Part shown: piece by piece, positions 6,857-14,812 of the stretch
Position numbering within the stretch: position 1 is the first letter of the stretch
How the letters are laid out: the number at the start of each line of letters is the position of its first letter
Assembly (NCBI GenBank): GCA_946482595.1
Contig: CAMLSD010000110.1
Span: 1 to 14,813, forward strand
DNA from: an uncultured Comamonadaceae bacterium
GTDB taxonomy: Bacteria; Pseudomonadota; Gammaproteobacteria; Burkholderiales; Burkholderiaceae
Length of the DNA: 14,813 nucleotides
Direction of reading: 5' to 3'
The notes under the pieces: model-generated
Database searches by the model: none
What the model was told of the DNA's origin: nothing
What the model saw: the letters and a program-made list of their open reading frames with translations, nothing else
Made by a program: the position numbers and the translations under genes

Positions 6857-8224
6857 TTGAAGATCGCTGTGATCGGCTCAGGCTATGTCGGCCTGGTGAC
6901 CGGTGCCTGTTTCGCCGACCTGGGCGTGCACGTCACCTGTGTCGACATCGACGAAAACCGCGTCAACCGACTGCGCCAGGGTGAAATTCCCATCTACGAA
7001 CCCGGCCTGGATGCGCTGGTCAAGCCCGCCGTGGCCAACGGGCGCCTGCACTTCACCACTCGCTACGAAGACGCGGTGCCTGGCCGTGACGTGGTGTTCA
7101 TCGCGGTGGGCACCCCGTCCGACGAGGACGGATCGGCCGACCTGAGCTACGTGCTGTCGGCGGCCCGCTCGATCGCCGAGGTGATCGACCAGTTCACCGT
7201 GGTGGTCGACAAGAGCACCGTCCCGGTGGGCACCGCCGACAAGGTGCGCGACGAAATCGCCCGAGTGCTGCAGCAACGCGGCGCCGAGGTGCCGTTTGCG
7301 GTGGTGTCCAACCCCGAGTTCCTCAAGGAAGGTGCGGCGGTGAACGACTTCATGCGGCCCGACCGCATCGTGCTGGGCCTGCCCGGCGGCCCCAGCGGTG
7401 CCCAGGCCCGTGAGGTGATGGACCGGCTATATGCCCCGCTGCAGCGCAACCACCAGCGCACCATCTACATGGATGTGCGCTCGGCCGAGCTGACCAAGTA
7501 CGCCGCCAACGCGATGCTGGCCACCCGCATCAGTTTCATGAACGAACTGGCGAACCTGGCCGACGCGGTCGGTGCCGACATCGAAGCGGTGCGCCAGGGC
7601 ATCGGCTCGGACTCGCGCATCGGCTTCGACTTCCTGTATGCCGGCACCGGCTACGGTGGGTCGTGTTTCCCGAAGGACATCCGCGCCATCACGCACACGG
7701 CCCGAGAGCATGGCATGGAGCTCAAGGTGGTGCAGATGGTCGAGGCGGTCAACGAATCGCAGAAGACCGTGCTGGTGCGCAAGATCCTCAAGCGCTTCGG
7801 CAACGACCTGAGCGGGCGGCATTTTGCACTGTGGGGCCTGGCCTTCAAGCCCAACACCGACGACATGCGCGACGCGCCGAGCCGGGAGATCATCCGCCAC
7901 TTGTTGAAGGCCGGCGCCAGCGTCACGGCCTATGACCCGGTGGCCACCCATGAGGCACAGCGGGTGCTGGCCCAGGACCTGGCCGATCAGCCCGGCTGGC
8001 TGGACCGTGTGAGCTATGCCGGCACGCCCGACGCCGCCCTGGTCGGCGCGGATGCCCTGGTGATCGCCACCGAATGGAAGGTCTTCCGCAGCCCGGACTT
8101 TGCCGTGCTGCGGCGCGAGCTGAAGCAGCCGGTGGTGTTCGACGGCCGCAACCTTTACAGCCCCCAGCGCATGCGCGACGAGGGTTTCGAGTACCAGGCC
8201 ATCGGCCGCTCGATGGTGCTGTGA
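6857..8224 (+). CDS. ugd: UDP-glucose 6-dehydrogenase
   Basis: A 455-residue cytoplasmic enzyme that oxidises UDP-glucose to UDP-glucuronate with two NAD+. It begins with TTG, read as Met: [20 protein letters not shown], with the GSGYVG Rossmann turn at residues 7-12. Other marks are [46 protein letters not shown] (151-159), the helix [12 protein letters not shown] with Lys214, and the catalytic cysteine Cys270 in [10 protein letters not shown]. The C-terminal UDP-binding domain shows [15 protein letters not shown] and ends with VVFDGRNLY. Length and motifs are complete. It lies just downstream of galE, and two hairpins follow its stop. UDP-glucuronate made here would feed an acidic exopolysaccharide or serve for further conversion; the polymer itself is unknown. 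Confidence 0.97.
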   Translation: MKIAVIGSGYVGLVTGACFADLGVHVTCVDIDENRVNRLRQGEIPIYEPGLDALVKPAVANGRLHFTTRYEDAVPGRDVVFIAVGTPSDEDGSADLSYVLSAARSIAEVIDQFTVVVDKSTVPVGTADKVRDEIARVLQQRGAEVPFAVVSNPEFLKEGAAVNDFMRPDRIVLGLPGGPSGAQAREVMDRLYAPLQRNHQRTIYMDVRSAELTKYAANAMLATRISFMNELANLADAVGADIEAVRQGIGSDSRIGFDFLYAGTGYGGSCFPKDIRAITHTAREHGMELKVVQMVEAVNESQKTVLVRKILKRFGNDLSGRHFALWGLAFKPNTDDMRDAPSREIIRHLLKAGASVTAYDPVATHEAQRVLAQDLADQPGWLDRVSYAGTPDAALVGADALVIATEWKVFRSPDFAVLRRELKQPVVFDGRNLYSPQRMRDEGFEYQAIGRSMVL

Positions 8225-8230
8225 GCCACC

Positions 8231-8262
8231 CGCCCTGCCCGGCCCTGAGCCGGGCCAGGGGC
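8231..8262 (+). terminator. Hairpin downstream of ugd, terminator-like
   Basis: A 7-bp stem GCCCGGC/GCCGGGC (8237-8243, 8249-8255) with a CCTGA loop is extended by GCCCT against AGGGGC with small bulges. There is no U-tract. It lies seven bases after the ugd stop, in the convergent gap, and could end transcription from ugd. Confidence 0.5.
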
Positions 8263-8264
8263 AA

Positions 8265-8294
8265 CCGGCCGATGCGCAAGGCTGCGCCGGCCGG
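8265..8294 (-). terminator. Hairpin downstream of the deacetylase gene, terminator-like
   Basis: CCGGCC (8265-8270) pairs with GGCCGG (8289-8294), and inside it GCGCA (8274-8278) pairs with TGCGC (8283-8287) around an AGGC loop. It begins one base beyond the stop of the minus-strand deacetylase gene. No U-tract on either strand. Together with the neighbouring hairpin it fills the 71-base convergent gap. Confidence 0.5.
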
Positions 8295-8295
8295 C

Positions 8296-9303
8296 TTACA
8301 TCACGTCCATGTCGACCAGCCGCGGCCGCACGTGGGAGGCCATGCGCATCATGCGCGCGACAAACGCAAACCGATTGCGTTCGGTCGGCCCGAACCGGGG
8401 CAGCTGATAGCGGCCCATCGAGGTGGTGGCCACACCCCACGCCACCGACACCGCACACGCGTAGCCCGCGTCGCGAGCCATGTCCATGTTGGCTGATGAA
8501 TAGTCGACGTTCGGCACACCGAAGGGGTAGGCAAAACTGCGCGGCTGACGCCCGGTGATGGCCGTCAGCGCATCGCGGTTGTCGCAGATCTCCTTCATGG
8601 CCTGCTGCGGCTCGGTGACCGCGAGGTTCGGGTGGTTGACAGTGTGGCCGCCGATCGACATGCCCTGGCGCACCATGCTGGCCACGTTGTCGGTGGACAT
8701 CATCAGGTCGTCCGGCAGCGCCTGCCCCGCCAGATGCACCAGCTCGTCACAGCGCTGGGCGCGCAGGTCGAGCGGCAGATCCTTGATCGCCCGCGAGATG
8801 GCGCGCGCCGTGGCCACACGTGAGGCAACGTCCGAGACCTGCCGCATCCCCAGACCGAAGTTGCGCAGATCGACGGTGCCGGCCGGGCAGCGCCGCATGC
8901 ACTCCAGCGCCGTGTCATTGAACATGCGACCGCCGTCGATGAAGGCGTTGGACACGAAAAACGTGGCCGTCAGGCCCAGCGACTTCAGCAGCGGCAGCGC
9001 CACCTCGTAGTTGTCGCGGTAGCCGTCATCGAAGGTGATGCAGGCCGCTCGTGGCGGCAGGCGACCGGCAAACAGCATGTCGACCGCCTCGTCGAGCGGC
9101 AGGACGGTGAAGACGCGGGCCAGTGCCGAGAACTGGTCGGCCACGGCCGCGACGTCGGGGGTGTCAGGCAGGAATTCATCCGGCCGGGGCAGTACCCGGT
9201 GAAAGAAGAGGATGGGCAATGTGGAACGGGACTGGCCCGGGAACGCCCACGCAGCGCCACGACGCAAGAGGGAGTCCGCCACACCGCTGTACGCTGCCGT
9301 CAT
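8296..9303 (-). CDS. Polysaccharide deacetylase (NodB-homology family)
   Basis: A 335-residue carbohydrate esterase 4-type protein that would remove acetyl groups from an N-acetylated glycan. Core motifs are present: ILFFHRV (31-37), the metal/catalytic motif TFDDGYRDN (90-98), TATFFVS (112-118), the metal-binding histidine motif GGHTVNHPNL with His220 and His224, and SFAYPFG (256-262). A later LPRF segment (301-304) is also typical. An insert of about 75 residues between TFFVS and GGHTVNH is alpha-helical in character. No signal peptide or membrane helix is obvious, so it may act in the cytoplasm or be exported by a route not visible. The ATG at 9303 has a weak GGTGA ribosome site. It faces ugd and is divergent from the beta-helix gene. 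Substrate unknown; exopolysaccharide is inferred from context. Confidence 0.92.
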   Translation of the reverse strand: MTAAYSGVADSLLRRGAAWAFPGQSRSTLPILFFHRVLPRPDEFLPDTPDVAAVADQFSALARVFTVLPLDEAVDMLFAGRLPPRAACITFDDGYRDNYEVALPLLKSLGLTATFFVSNAFIDGGRMFNDTALECMRRCPAGTVDLRNFGLGMRQVSDVASRVATARAISRAIKDLPLDLRAQRCDELVHLAGQALPDDLMMSTDNVASMVRQGMSIGGHTVNHPNLAVTEPQQAMKEICDNRDALTAITGRQPRSFAYPFGVPNVDYSSANMDMARDAGYACAVSVAWGVATTSMGRYQLPRFGPTERNRFAFVARMMRMASHVRPRLVDMDVM

Positions 9304-9365
9304 GTATCACCGTCGTCGACGAGGTGCAAAAATCCAAGGATGGCATGACCGTGACAGCGCGACAA

Positions 9366-9393
9366 CCGCTTGAGCGGGGGGTGTGTCCCCCCC
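9366..9393 (+). repeat. G/C-run palindromic element with CGCTTGAG, deacetylase/beta-helix intergenic
   Basis: CCGCT-TG-AGCGG forms a small hairpin and runs into GGGGGG-TGTGT-CCCCCC (9376-9381 and 9387-9392). The same CGCTTGAG core followed by G and C runs appears at 5672-5709 on the other strand, also between divergent genes. The remainder of this 183-base gap holds only a weak TAGGAT -10 candidate for the beta-helix gene at 9417-9422. Confidence 0.45.
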
Positions 9394-9486
9394 TGCCCGA
9401 AGGTGTCCGTGGCGGTTAGGATCCGCGCACCCCTCCCCGCGCCTGCACGGTCCACCGGATCCTGCACAGGCCATGTCCCGGATCAT

Positions 9487-11007
9487 ATGTCGATGCTGAG
9501 CGCAATTCACTCCCTGCGCACCTGGGTGCCGCTGCTGGCGCTGATCGGGGTGCAGCTTGCCCCGGCGGCACACGCCACGCCTGAATTGCCGGGCCTGCGT
9601 GCGTGCGAACCCAGCGGTCAGGGCAAGGACTATCAGGTCGGCCTGCAGTCCGGCCAGCTGCGCGAGCTCGACGAGGTCCCCTGGGACCGGCTCCTGCCCG
9701 GCGACACCGTGCGCATCTTCCACCGGCCCGAGCCTTACCGCGGCAAGATCCTGCTGGCCGCCCAGGGCAAGCCCGACGCACCGGTGCGGGTGTGCGGCGT
9801 GCGAAGCGCGGCCGGCGAACGCCCGGTCATCGACGGGCGCGACGCCGTGGCACGCCCGGGGTTGCGCTACGGGCATCCGCTGCATGAGTCACGCTCGGTG
9901 GTGCTGATCAACCGGCTGGGCAGCGAGGACTTCAAGGCCTACCCCACCCACGTCCAGGTGGATGGCCTGCACATCCGTGGCGCCCATCCCCGCCATCAGT
10001 TCACCGATGCCAGCGGCCAGCGCAAACCCTATGTCGAGTTCGGCGCCTGTGTCTGGATCGAGCGCGGGCAGCACGTCACGATCGCCGACAACGAGATCAC
10101 CGACTGCACCCACGCGATCTTCAGCCGCTCGACCAGCGACGGCGACTTTGCGGTCACGCGGCACCTGCGCCTGATCGGCAATCACCTGCACAACAACGGG
10201 GTGGCACGCAGCTACACCATCCACACCACCTACATCCAGAGCGTGGATGTGCTGTATGAATTCAACCGCTACGGCCCGCTGCGCCCCGGCGCCACCGGCA
10301 ACTCGATCAAGGACCGTTCGGTGGGCACGGTGATCCGCTACAACCGCATCGAGGATGGCGCGCGCGCCATCGACCTGGTGGAGGCGGAAGACTTCGCCGA
10401 CACCGCCCTGGCCGACCCGGCCTACCGCAGCACCTTCGTGTACGGCAACCAGATCACCAAGGACGGCCGCAAGGGCAGCGTGATCCACTACGGCGGCGAC
10501 CACGCCGGCAGCGAAGCGCAATATCGCAAGGGCACGCTGTACTTTTTCCACAACACCGTGCGCGTCACCGGCAATGACTATGCCGTGCTGTTCCAGCTGT
10601 CCACCGAGGACGAAACCGCCGAGGTCTGGAACAACGTCTTCCTCTTCGACCCGGCCATCCGCTATCCGCGCATGCGGGCCGGCCAGGACAACGCTCCCGG
10701 CATACCGAGCGGTGGCATCGTGAAGCTCGGGCGCAACTGGATCGATGCACGCTGGAGCGACACCGGGCCGTATCACCGGCTGGGCGGGCGGCTGGAAGGC
10801 AGTCAGCGGCTGATCGTCGGCCCCCAGCCCCCGGTGGATCCGGACACGCTGGTGCCGCGGCCGGGCTCGCGCGTCATCGACGCCGCGCTGCCCGGGCCGG
10901 CAGCGGCCGAAGCGCATCCGGTGCGCTTCCAGCTCGATGTGCAGGGCCGTCCGCAGGCCCGCACCGTGCGGGGCGCCGCGCCCGACCTGGGCGCGGTCGA
11001 GCCATGA
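9487..11007 (+). CDS. Secreted right-handed parallel beta-helix protein (copy A)
   Basis: A 506-residue exported protein of unknown activity. Residues 1-30 look like a Sec signal peptide (basic start, WVPLLALIGVQLAP core, AHA cleavage site). The mature part begins with two cysteines (40 and 103) and a DRLLPGDTVRIFHRPEPYRG cap, the usual opening of beta-helix glycan enzymes. Rungs follow from about 155 to 400, with Asn-rich turns such as VTIADNEITDC, LRLIGNHLHNNGV, IRYNRIEDGARAIDL, VYGNQITKDG, FFHNTVRV and VWNNVFLF. It ends in GAAPDLGAVEP, a common C-terminal motif of beta-helix proteins. ATG 9487 and 9493 are both possible starts; neither has a strong Shine-Dalgarno. It is probably periplasmic or extracellular and lies in a glycan locus, so a lyase, epimerase or glycan-binding role is plausible. 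A close paralog lies at the right edge. Confidence 0.85.
   Translation: MSMLSAIHSLRTWVPLLALIGVQLAPAAHATPELPGLRACEPSGQGKDYQVGLQSGQLRELDEVPWDRLLPGDTVRIFHRPEPYRGKILLAAQGKPDAPVRVCGVRSAAGERPVIDGRDAVARPGLRYGHPLHESRSVVLINRLGSEDFKAYPTHVQVDGLHIRGAHPRHQFTDASGQRKPYVEFGACVWIERGQHVTIADNEITDCTHAIFSRSTSDGDFAVTRHLRLIGNHLHNNGVARSYTIHTTYIQSVDVLYEFNRYGPLRPGATGNSIKDRSVGTVIRYNRIEDGARAIDLVEAEDFADTALADPAYRSTFVYGNQITKDGRKGSVIHYGGDHAGSEAQYRKGTLYFFHNTVRVTGNDYAVLFQLSTEDETAEVWNNVFLFDPAIRYPRMRAGQDNAPGIPSGGIVKLGRNWIDARWSDTGPYHRLGGRLEGSQRLIVGPQPPVDPDTLVPRPGSRVIDAALPGPAAAEAHPVRFQLDVQGRPQARTVRGAAPDLGAVEP
10081..11007 (+). repeat. Left arm of a long imperfect inverted repeat (beta-helix copy A)
   Basis: Codons 199-506 of copy A match the visible 927 bases of copy B (13886-14812) in opposite orientation, with no net gap. 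The central protein part is about 80% identical by hand alignment; the last 80 residues are more diverged. The arms enclose 2,878 bases. Confidence 0.8.
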
Positions 11008-11103
11008 AACCGGGCCTAGCCGCACTCAGGCAACATCCAGGCCGGGCACGCGCCCATCCTCCATGCGCGGGGTTGTGAATGACACACACCCCCGATATCG
11101 TCT

Positions 11104-11130
11104 CGACCTGGGTTGATTCAGCCCGGGTCG
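11104..11130 (+). terminator. Hairpin after the beta-helix gene, terminator-like
   Basis: A 9-bp stem, CGACCTGGG against CCCGGGTCG with one T-G wobble, closes a nine-base loop. It starts 96 bases after the copy A stop. No T-run follows. It may limit read-through into the glycosyltransferase gene. Confidence 0.4.
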
Positions 11131-11138
11131 CCCCTGAT

Positions 11139-11156
11139 CGCCTGCCGCGGCAGGCG
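11139..11156 (+). promoter_or_regulatory. 18-bp perfect palindrome upstream of the glycosyltransferase
   Basis: CGCCTGCCGCGGCAGGCG reads the same on both strands and lies 47 bases before the ATG at 11204. It could be a dimer-binding operator, or with the hairpin just upstream a tandem terminator. The 196-base gap shows no convincing promoter boxes. Confidence 0.35.
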
Positions 11157-11203
11157 GGGATCTTTCGACTTCTCATCGCCCACCGCCGCCGCAGCCCCAT
11201 CCG

Positions 11204-12334
11204 ATGACGACCGTACCGCCTGCCGCCACCGGGAGCGCTCCCGTGCTGGCCCATGACGTCTGCCTGCTGGGGCCGGCCATCGAACACCGCGACAGCCTGT
11301 CCGTGATGCTGCACGGACGGGTCCGCAGCCTCGCTTGGATCCCCGACTGCCACAGCTTCCTGCAGCAGCGCAAGGCGCCGGCGCGCTCGCGCATCGGCCG
11401 CAGCGTCGACGCCATTGTCGGCACCCGCGAGCCCGGCTACCTCGAGCATGTGCTGGCGGCACTCGACAAGCAGGGCACCAGCCTGGTCGTGGGCTACTGG
11501 GGCACGCTGCCGCTGAGCGACATCATCGCGATCAAGAAGGCACGGCCTGCGATCCGCTTCGTGCTGATGCTGCTGTGCTACCCGCTGTCGCTCACCCATC
11601 TGGGCATCTTCCGCCAGAAGCTGGCGCTGTCACGCGCCTGGTCGAGCCTGGACGGGGTGCTGTGCCCGACGGCCGAGATGGCCGAGTACCTGGGCCGCCA
11701 CCCGCCCGGGCCACCGCTGCCGCGCATCGCCCTGCTCCGCCCGGGCTGGCCCGCCGTGTTCCAGGCCAAGGAACGCCCGGCGCCGCTGCGCGACGAACCG
11801 AACGTGATCTACGTCGGCCGCACCGACATCTCCGGCCACACGGCCCATGCGGCCGACGACCTGCGCCCGATGATGCGGGCGGTGCTGGACGCCGGCATCC
11901 ATCTTTACCACGGCGCCTCGAAAGAGACCGAGGACGGCCACCCGCTGCGACATCCGTTCACCGTCTCGCCGGTGCGCACGCTGATCACGACGATGGCACA
12001 GCACGATGCGAGCCTGATGGTCTACAACACCGAGGCCTGCCAGCGCCCGGACCGCTTCGACCTGACGGTGCCCGACCGCCTGCTGTCCAGCGTGGCCGCC
12101 GGGATCCCGATCGCCATTCCGAGTCGGGGTTACGCGGCATGCAAGACCTTCCTGCGCGACTACGGCGCCGTGATCGAGTTCGACACGCCGGAACACCTGA
12201 TGGCACAACTGCGTGACCGCGCCCGCGTGCACGAACTGAAAGACCTTGCCTGGGCCGCCCGGCCCGACTATGCCGCCGAGGCGCAGGGCGACTCGCTGGC
12301 ACAGGCCCTGGCGCAGATCGTGGGCCCCCGATGA
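11204..12334 (+). CDS. Putative GT-B-fold glycosyltransferase
   Basis: A 376-residue soluble protein, most likely a glycosyltransferase of the GT4-like GT-B type. The N-terminal half has alternating strands and helices (SLVVGYWGTLPLSDIIAI, RFVLMLLCYPLSLTHLG, then LDGVLCPTAEMAEYL at about 149-163). The C-terminal half opens with the typical second Rossmann strand NVIYVGRTD (200-208). Its acceptor loop region is FDLTVPDRLLSSVAAGIPIAIP (285-306), the position of the family nucleotide-sugar site. A classic E-x7-E is not seen: the place is filled by DRFDLTVPDRLLSS, so the match is distant. No membrane helix is evident. The ATG lacks a Shine-Dalgarno. Its stop overlaps the flippase start as ATGA, so the two are translationally coupled and probably act on the same lipid-linked glycan. 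Donor and acceptor unknown; function moderately sure. Confidence 0.65.
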   Translation: MTTVPPAATGSAPVLAHDVCLLGPAIEHRDSLSVMLHGRVRSLAWIPDCHSFLQQRKAPARSRIGRSVDAIVGTREPGYLEHVLAALDKQGTSLVVGYWGTLPLSDIIAIKKARPAIRFVLMLLCYPLSLTHLGIFRQKLALSRAWSSLDGVLCPTAEMAEYLGRHPPGPPLPRIALLRPGWPAVFQAKERPAPLRDEPNVIYVGRTDISGHTAHAADDLRPMMRAVLDAGIHLYHGASKETEDGHPLRHPFTVSPVRTLITTMAQHDASLMVYNTEACQRPDRFDLTVPDRLLSSVAAGIPIAIPSRGYAACKTFLRDYGAVIEFDTPEHLMAQLRDRARVHELKDLAWAARPDYAAEAQGDSLAQALAQIVGPR

Positions 12335-13869
12335 CCGGCCGTTTCGGGCGCGTGTCGGCCTTCCGGTCGGCCCTGCTGATGACGGGGTCGACCTACGTCA
12401 CCTACATCATCGGCCTGCTGGTCAGCACGATGATTGCGCGCAGCCTGGGGCCCGACCAGTACGGTCACTACGCCTACCTGGTGTGGCTGTCGGGCGTGCT
12501 GATCATGGTCTACAACAACGGGCTGACGACCTCGGGGATGCGGTTTGTCTCCGAGTGTCTGGGCCGCGAGGACACCGAACAGGCCCGCAGCGTGCACGGC
12601 TGGCTGATCCGGCGTTATCGCGTGAGCCTGCTGCTCGGCACGGCCGCCTTCCTGGCAGCCTTCCCGTGGATCCAGCCATCGCAGTGGGACGGCCCGGTGT
12701 GGCTGTTCGCGGCCGCCGCCCTGGCGGCAGCGCTGGCCAAGTCCGGCTACCTGTTCGGTTCGTCGGTGGCCAAGGGGCATGGGCTGTTCAACATCGAGGC
12801 CCACACCACCAACCTGATGGCCCTGGCCAGCCTGGTCGGCACGGCCGTGATCACGTTCTACAAGCTGCCGCTGGGCGCCTACATCGTGCTGTTCGTGGTG
12901 CTGAGCCTCGGGCACACGGTGATGACCTATGCCTTGATGCGCCGTGCCGGCATTCACCCCGCCTACGGTGACCTGGACCCGGCGCTGGTCGAGCGCATCC
13001 GCAAGCACCTGATCTGGAGCATCGTGCTCACGCTGATCGCCGCGCTGACCAACAAGTCGATCGAAACCGTCATGCTCAACTCGCTGGTCGGGCCGGCGGC
13101 CGTGGGCTACTTCACGATCGCCGCCACCATGGCGCGCGGCGGCGTCGATCTGCTCGCCTCGGGTCTGTCGTCGATCCTGCTGCCCATCATGGCGCACGCC
13201 TTCGGCTCGGGCGGCATCGAGCGGGTGCACCGGATCATGGGCGACGTGGTGCGCTACTACTTCTTCCTCGGGCTGATCCTGGCGGGTGTGGGTTGCCTGT
13301 GGGCGGCCCCGGTGGTGACGGTGATGTACGGCGCGGCCTACGCACCGGCCATCGTCGCGCTGCAGGTGATGGTGCTGGTGGGAGGGTTCACGATGACCGA
13401 GGCGGCGTTCTCGTCGCTGCTGTCCACCACCGACCACCAGAAGCTGCGGGCCTATCTGGCCATGTTCTGGATCGCCGTCGTCACGCTCGCCTGCGTGACG
13501 CTGATCCCGGCCTATGGCTTCGAGGGGGCGCTGGCCGCGCATGCGCTGTCACGGGTTGTGGTGTTCACCGTGATCGTCGCCGGCCTGGTCATCCGCATGA
13601 AGATCCCGCTGCCCTACCGCGAACTGGGCCGCATGCTCCTGACCGCCCTGGCCGCGCTGGTGCTGCCGGCGCTGATCGTCTGGCTGGTGCCTGGCCTGCT
13701 GGCGCAGTTCGTGGCCGGGGCGGTCTATGGCGCCGGATGCCTGCTGCTGTCGGTGGTGATGGGCGTATGGACCCGCGCCGACGTGAGTGTCGTGCGCTCG
13801 CTCAGCGAACGCATTCGCCCGCTGGCACGACTGGCCACGTGGCTGGAGCGCCACGCACGACCGTCCTGA
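12331..13869 (+). CDS. Wzx-type polysaccharide flippase (MOP superfamily)
   Basis: A 512-residue inner-membrane protein of the polysaccharide transporter group, expected to flip lipid-linked oligosaccharide across the inner membrane. The first helix region GSTYVTYIIGLLVSTMIARS runs into ARSLGPDQYGHYAY (36-49), the hallmark of this family. About 12-14 hydrophobic segments span the protein, with a charged central loop at about 218-230 between two six-helix halves. The second half has KSIETVMLNSLVGPAAVGYF (near 246-265), which matches the conserved start of that half in Wzx/O-antigen transporters. The tail (about 480-512) is basic and soluble. The start overlaps the glycosyltransferase stop. Downstream, copy B of the beta-helix gene converges, with only 16 bases between the two stop codons. 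Family is firm; the exact glycan is unknown. Confidence 0.9.
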   Translation: MTGRFGRVSAFRSALLMTGSTYVTYIIGLLVSTMIARSLGPDQYGHYAYLVWLSGVLIMVYNNGLTTSGMRFVSECLGREDTEQARSVHGWLIRRYRVSLLLGTAAFLAAFPWIQPSQWDGPVWLFAAAALAAALAKSGYLFGSSVAKGHGLFNIEAHTTNLMALASLVGTAVITFYKLPLGAYIVLFVVLSLGHTVMTYALMRRAGIHPAYGDLDPALVERIRKHLIWSIVLTLIAALTNKSIETVMLNSLVGPAAVGYFTIAATMARGGVDLLASGLSSILLPIMAHAFGSGGIERVHRIMGDVVRYYFFLGLILAGVGCLWAAPVVTVMYGAAYAPAIVALQVMVLVGGFTMTEAAFSSLLSTTDHQKLRAYLAMFWIAVVTLACVTLIPAYGFEGALAAHALSRVVVFTVIVAGLVIRMKIPLPYRELGRMLLTALAALVLPALIVWLVPGLLAQFVAGAVYGAGCLLLSVVMGVWTRADVSVVRSLSERIRPLARLATWLERHARPS

Positions 13870-13885
13870 CGCTGCACTCGGCCGG

Positions 13886-14812
13886 TCAGCGCTCCACGGC
13901 GCCGAGGTCCGCGCCGGCTCCCACCGGCGCGCGCGCCACCGGCTTTTTCTGCGCGTCGAGCTGATAGCGCACCGGATGGCCCGCCGCCGCAGCTGGCGCA
14001 TCGACGGCTCGCCCGAGCACCGCGCTGCCAGCAGGCGGCACCATCGTGAAGCCGTCGACCGGAAAGCCGGTGCCGGTGATCAGGTTGACCACCCCGTTGA
14101 GCTGGCCGTCGACCACGTGGAAGGGGCCGGCATCGCTCCAGCGTGCATCGATCCAGTTGCGGCCCAGGTTGACGATGCCACCCGACGGAATGCCGCCGGC
14201 GTTGTCCTGCCCGGCGCGCATGCGCGGATACGGCACCGACGGATCGAACATGAACACGTTGTTCCAGACCTCGGCCCGCTCGTCCGTGGTTGATAGCTGG
14301 AACAGCACGGCATAACCGTCGCCGCCCACACGCACCGTGTTGTTGAAGAAGTACAGCGTGCCCTTGCGGTAGTTGGCCTCGCTGCCGGGGTGGTCGCCAC
14401 CGTAATGGATGGTGCTGCCCTTGCGGCCGTCCTTCAGGATCTGATTGCCATAGACGTAGGTGCTGCGATAGGCGGGCAGTGCATTGGCCACCGCCGCGAA
14501 GTCCTCGGCTTCAACCAGATCCAGGGCGCGGGCGCCATCCTCGATGCGGTTGTAGCGCACGACGGTGCCGACCGAACGGTCCTTGATGGCGTTGCCAGTG
14601 GCGCCTGTGCGCAACGGTCCGTAATGGTTGAACTCGTACACCACGTTCACGCTCTGGATGTAAGTGTTGTGGATCGTGAAGGAGCCCGCCACCCCATTGC
14701 CATGCATGTGGTTCCCCGCGATGCGCAGGTTCTGCGTGACGGTGTAGCTGCCCTCGGGGTTCGAGCGGCTGAAGATCGCGTGGGTGCAGTCGGTGATCTC
14801 GTTGTCGGCGAT
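13886..14812 (-). repeat. Right arm of a long imperfect inverted repeat (beta-helix copy B)
   Basis: It pairs with 10081-11007: equal length of 927 bases and opposite orientation. The repeat very likely extends past the right edge, as copy A has 198 further codons upstream. The arms differ mostly at third codon positions and in the C-terminal cap region. Confidence 0.8.

Noticed and set aside
6781..6984. A small frame starting at the ATGA over the galE stop
   Set aside because: It runs through the ugd start in another frame, is Arg/Cys/Pro-rich, and has no ribosome site or family resemblance.
12268..13542. A 424-codon open frame opposite the flippase
   Set aside because: His/Gln/Arg/Gly-rich complement of a membrane protein; no recognisable domain.
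13866..13889. CTGAC/GTCAG dyad across the convergent stops of the flippase and copy B
   Set aside because: Only five base pairs with a 14-base loop, made largely by the two TGA stop codons; too weak to call a terminator.
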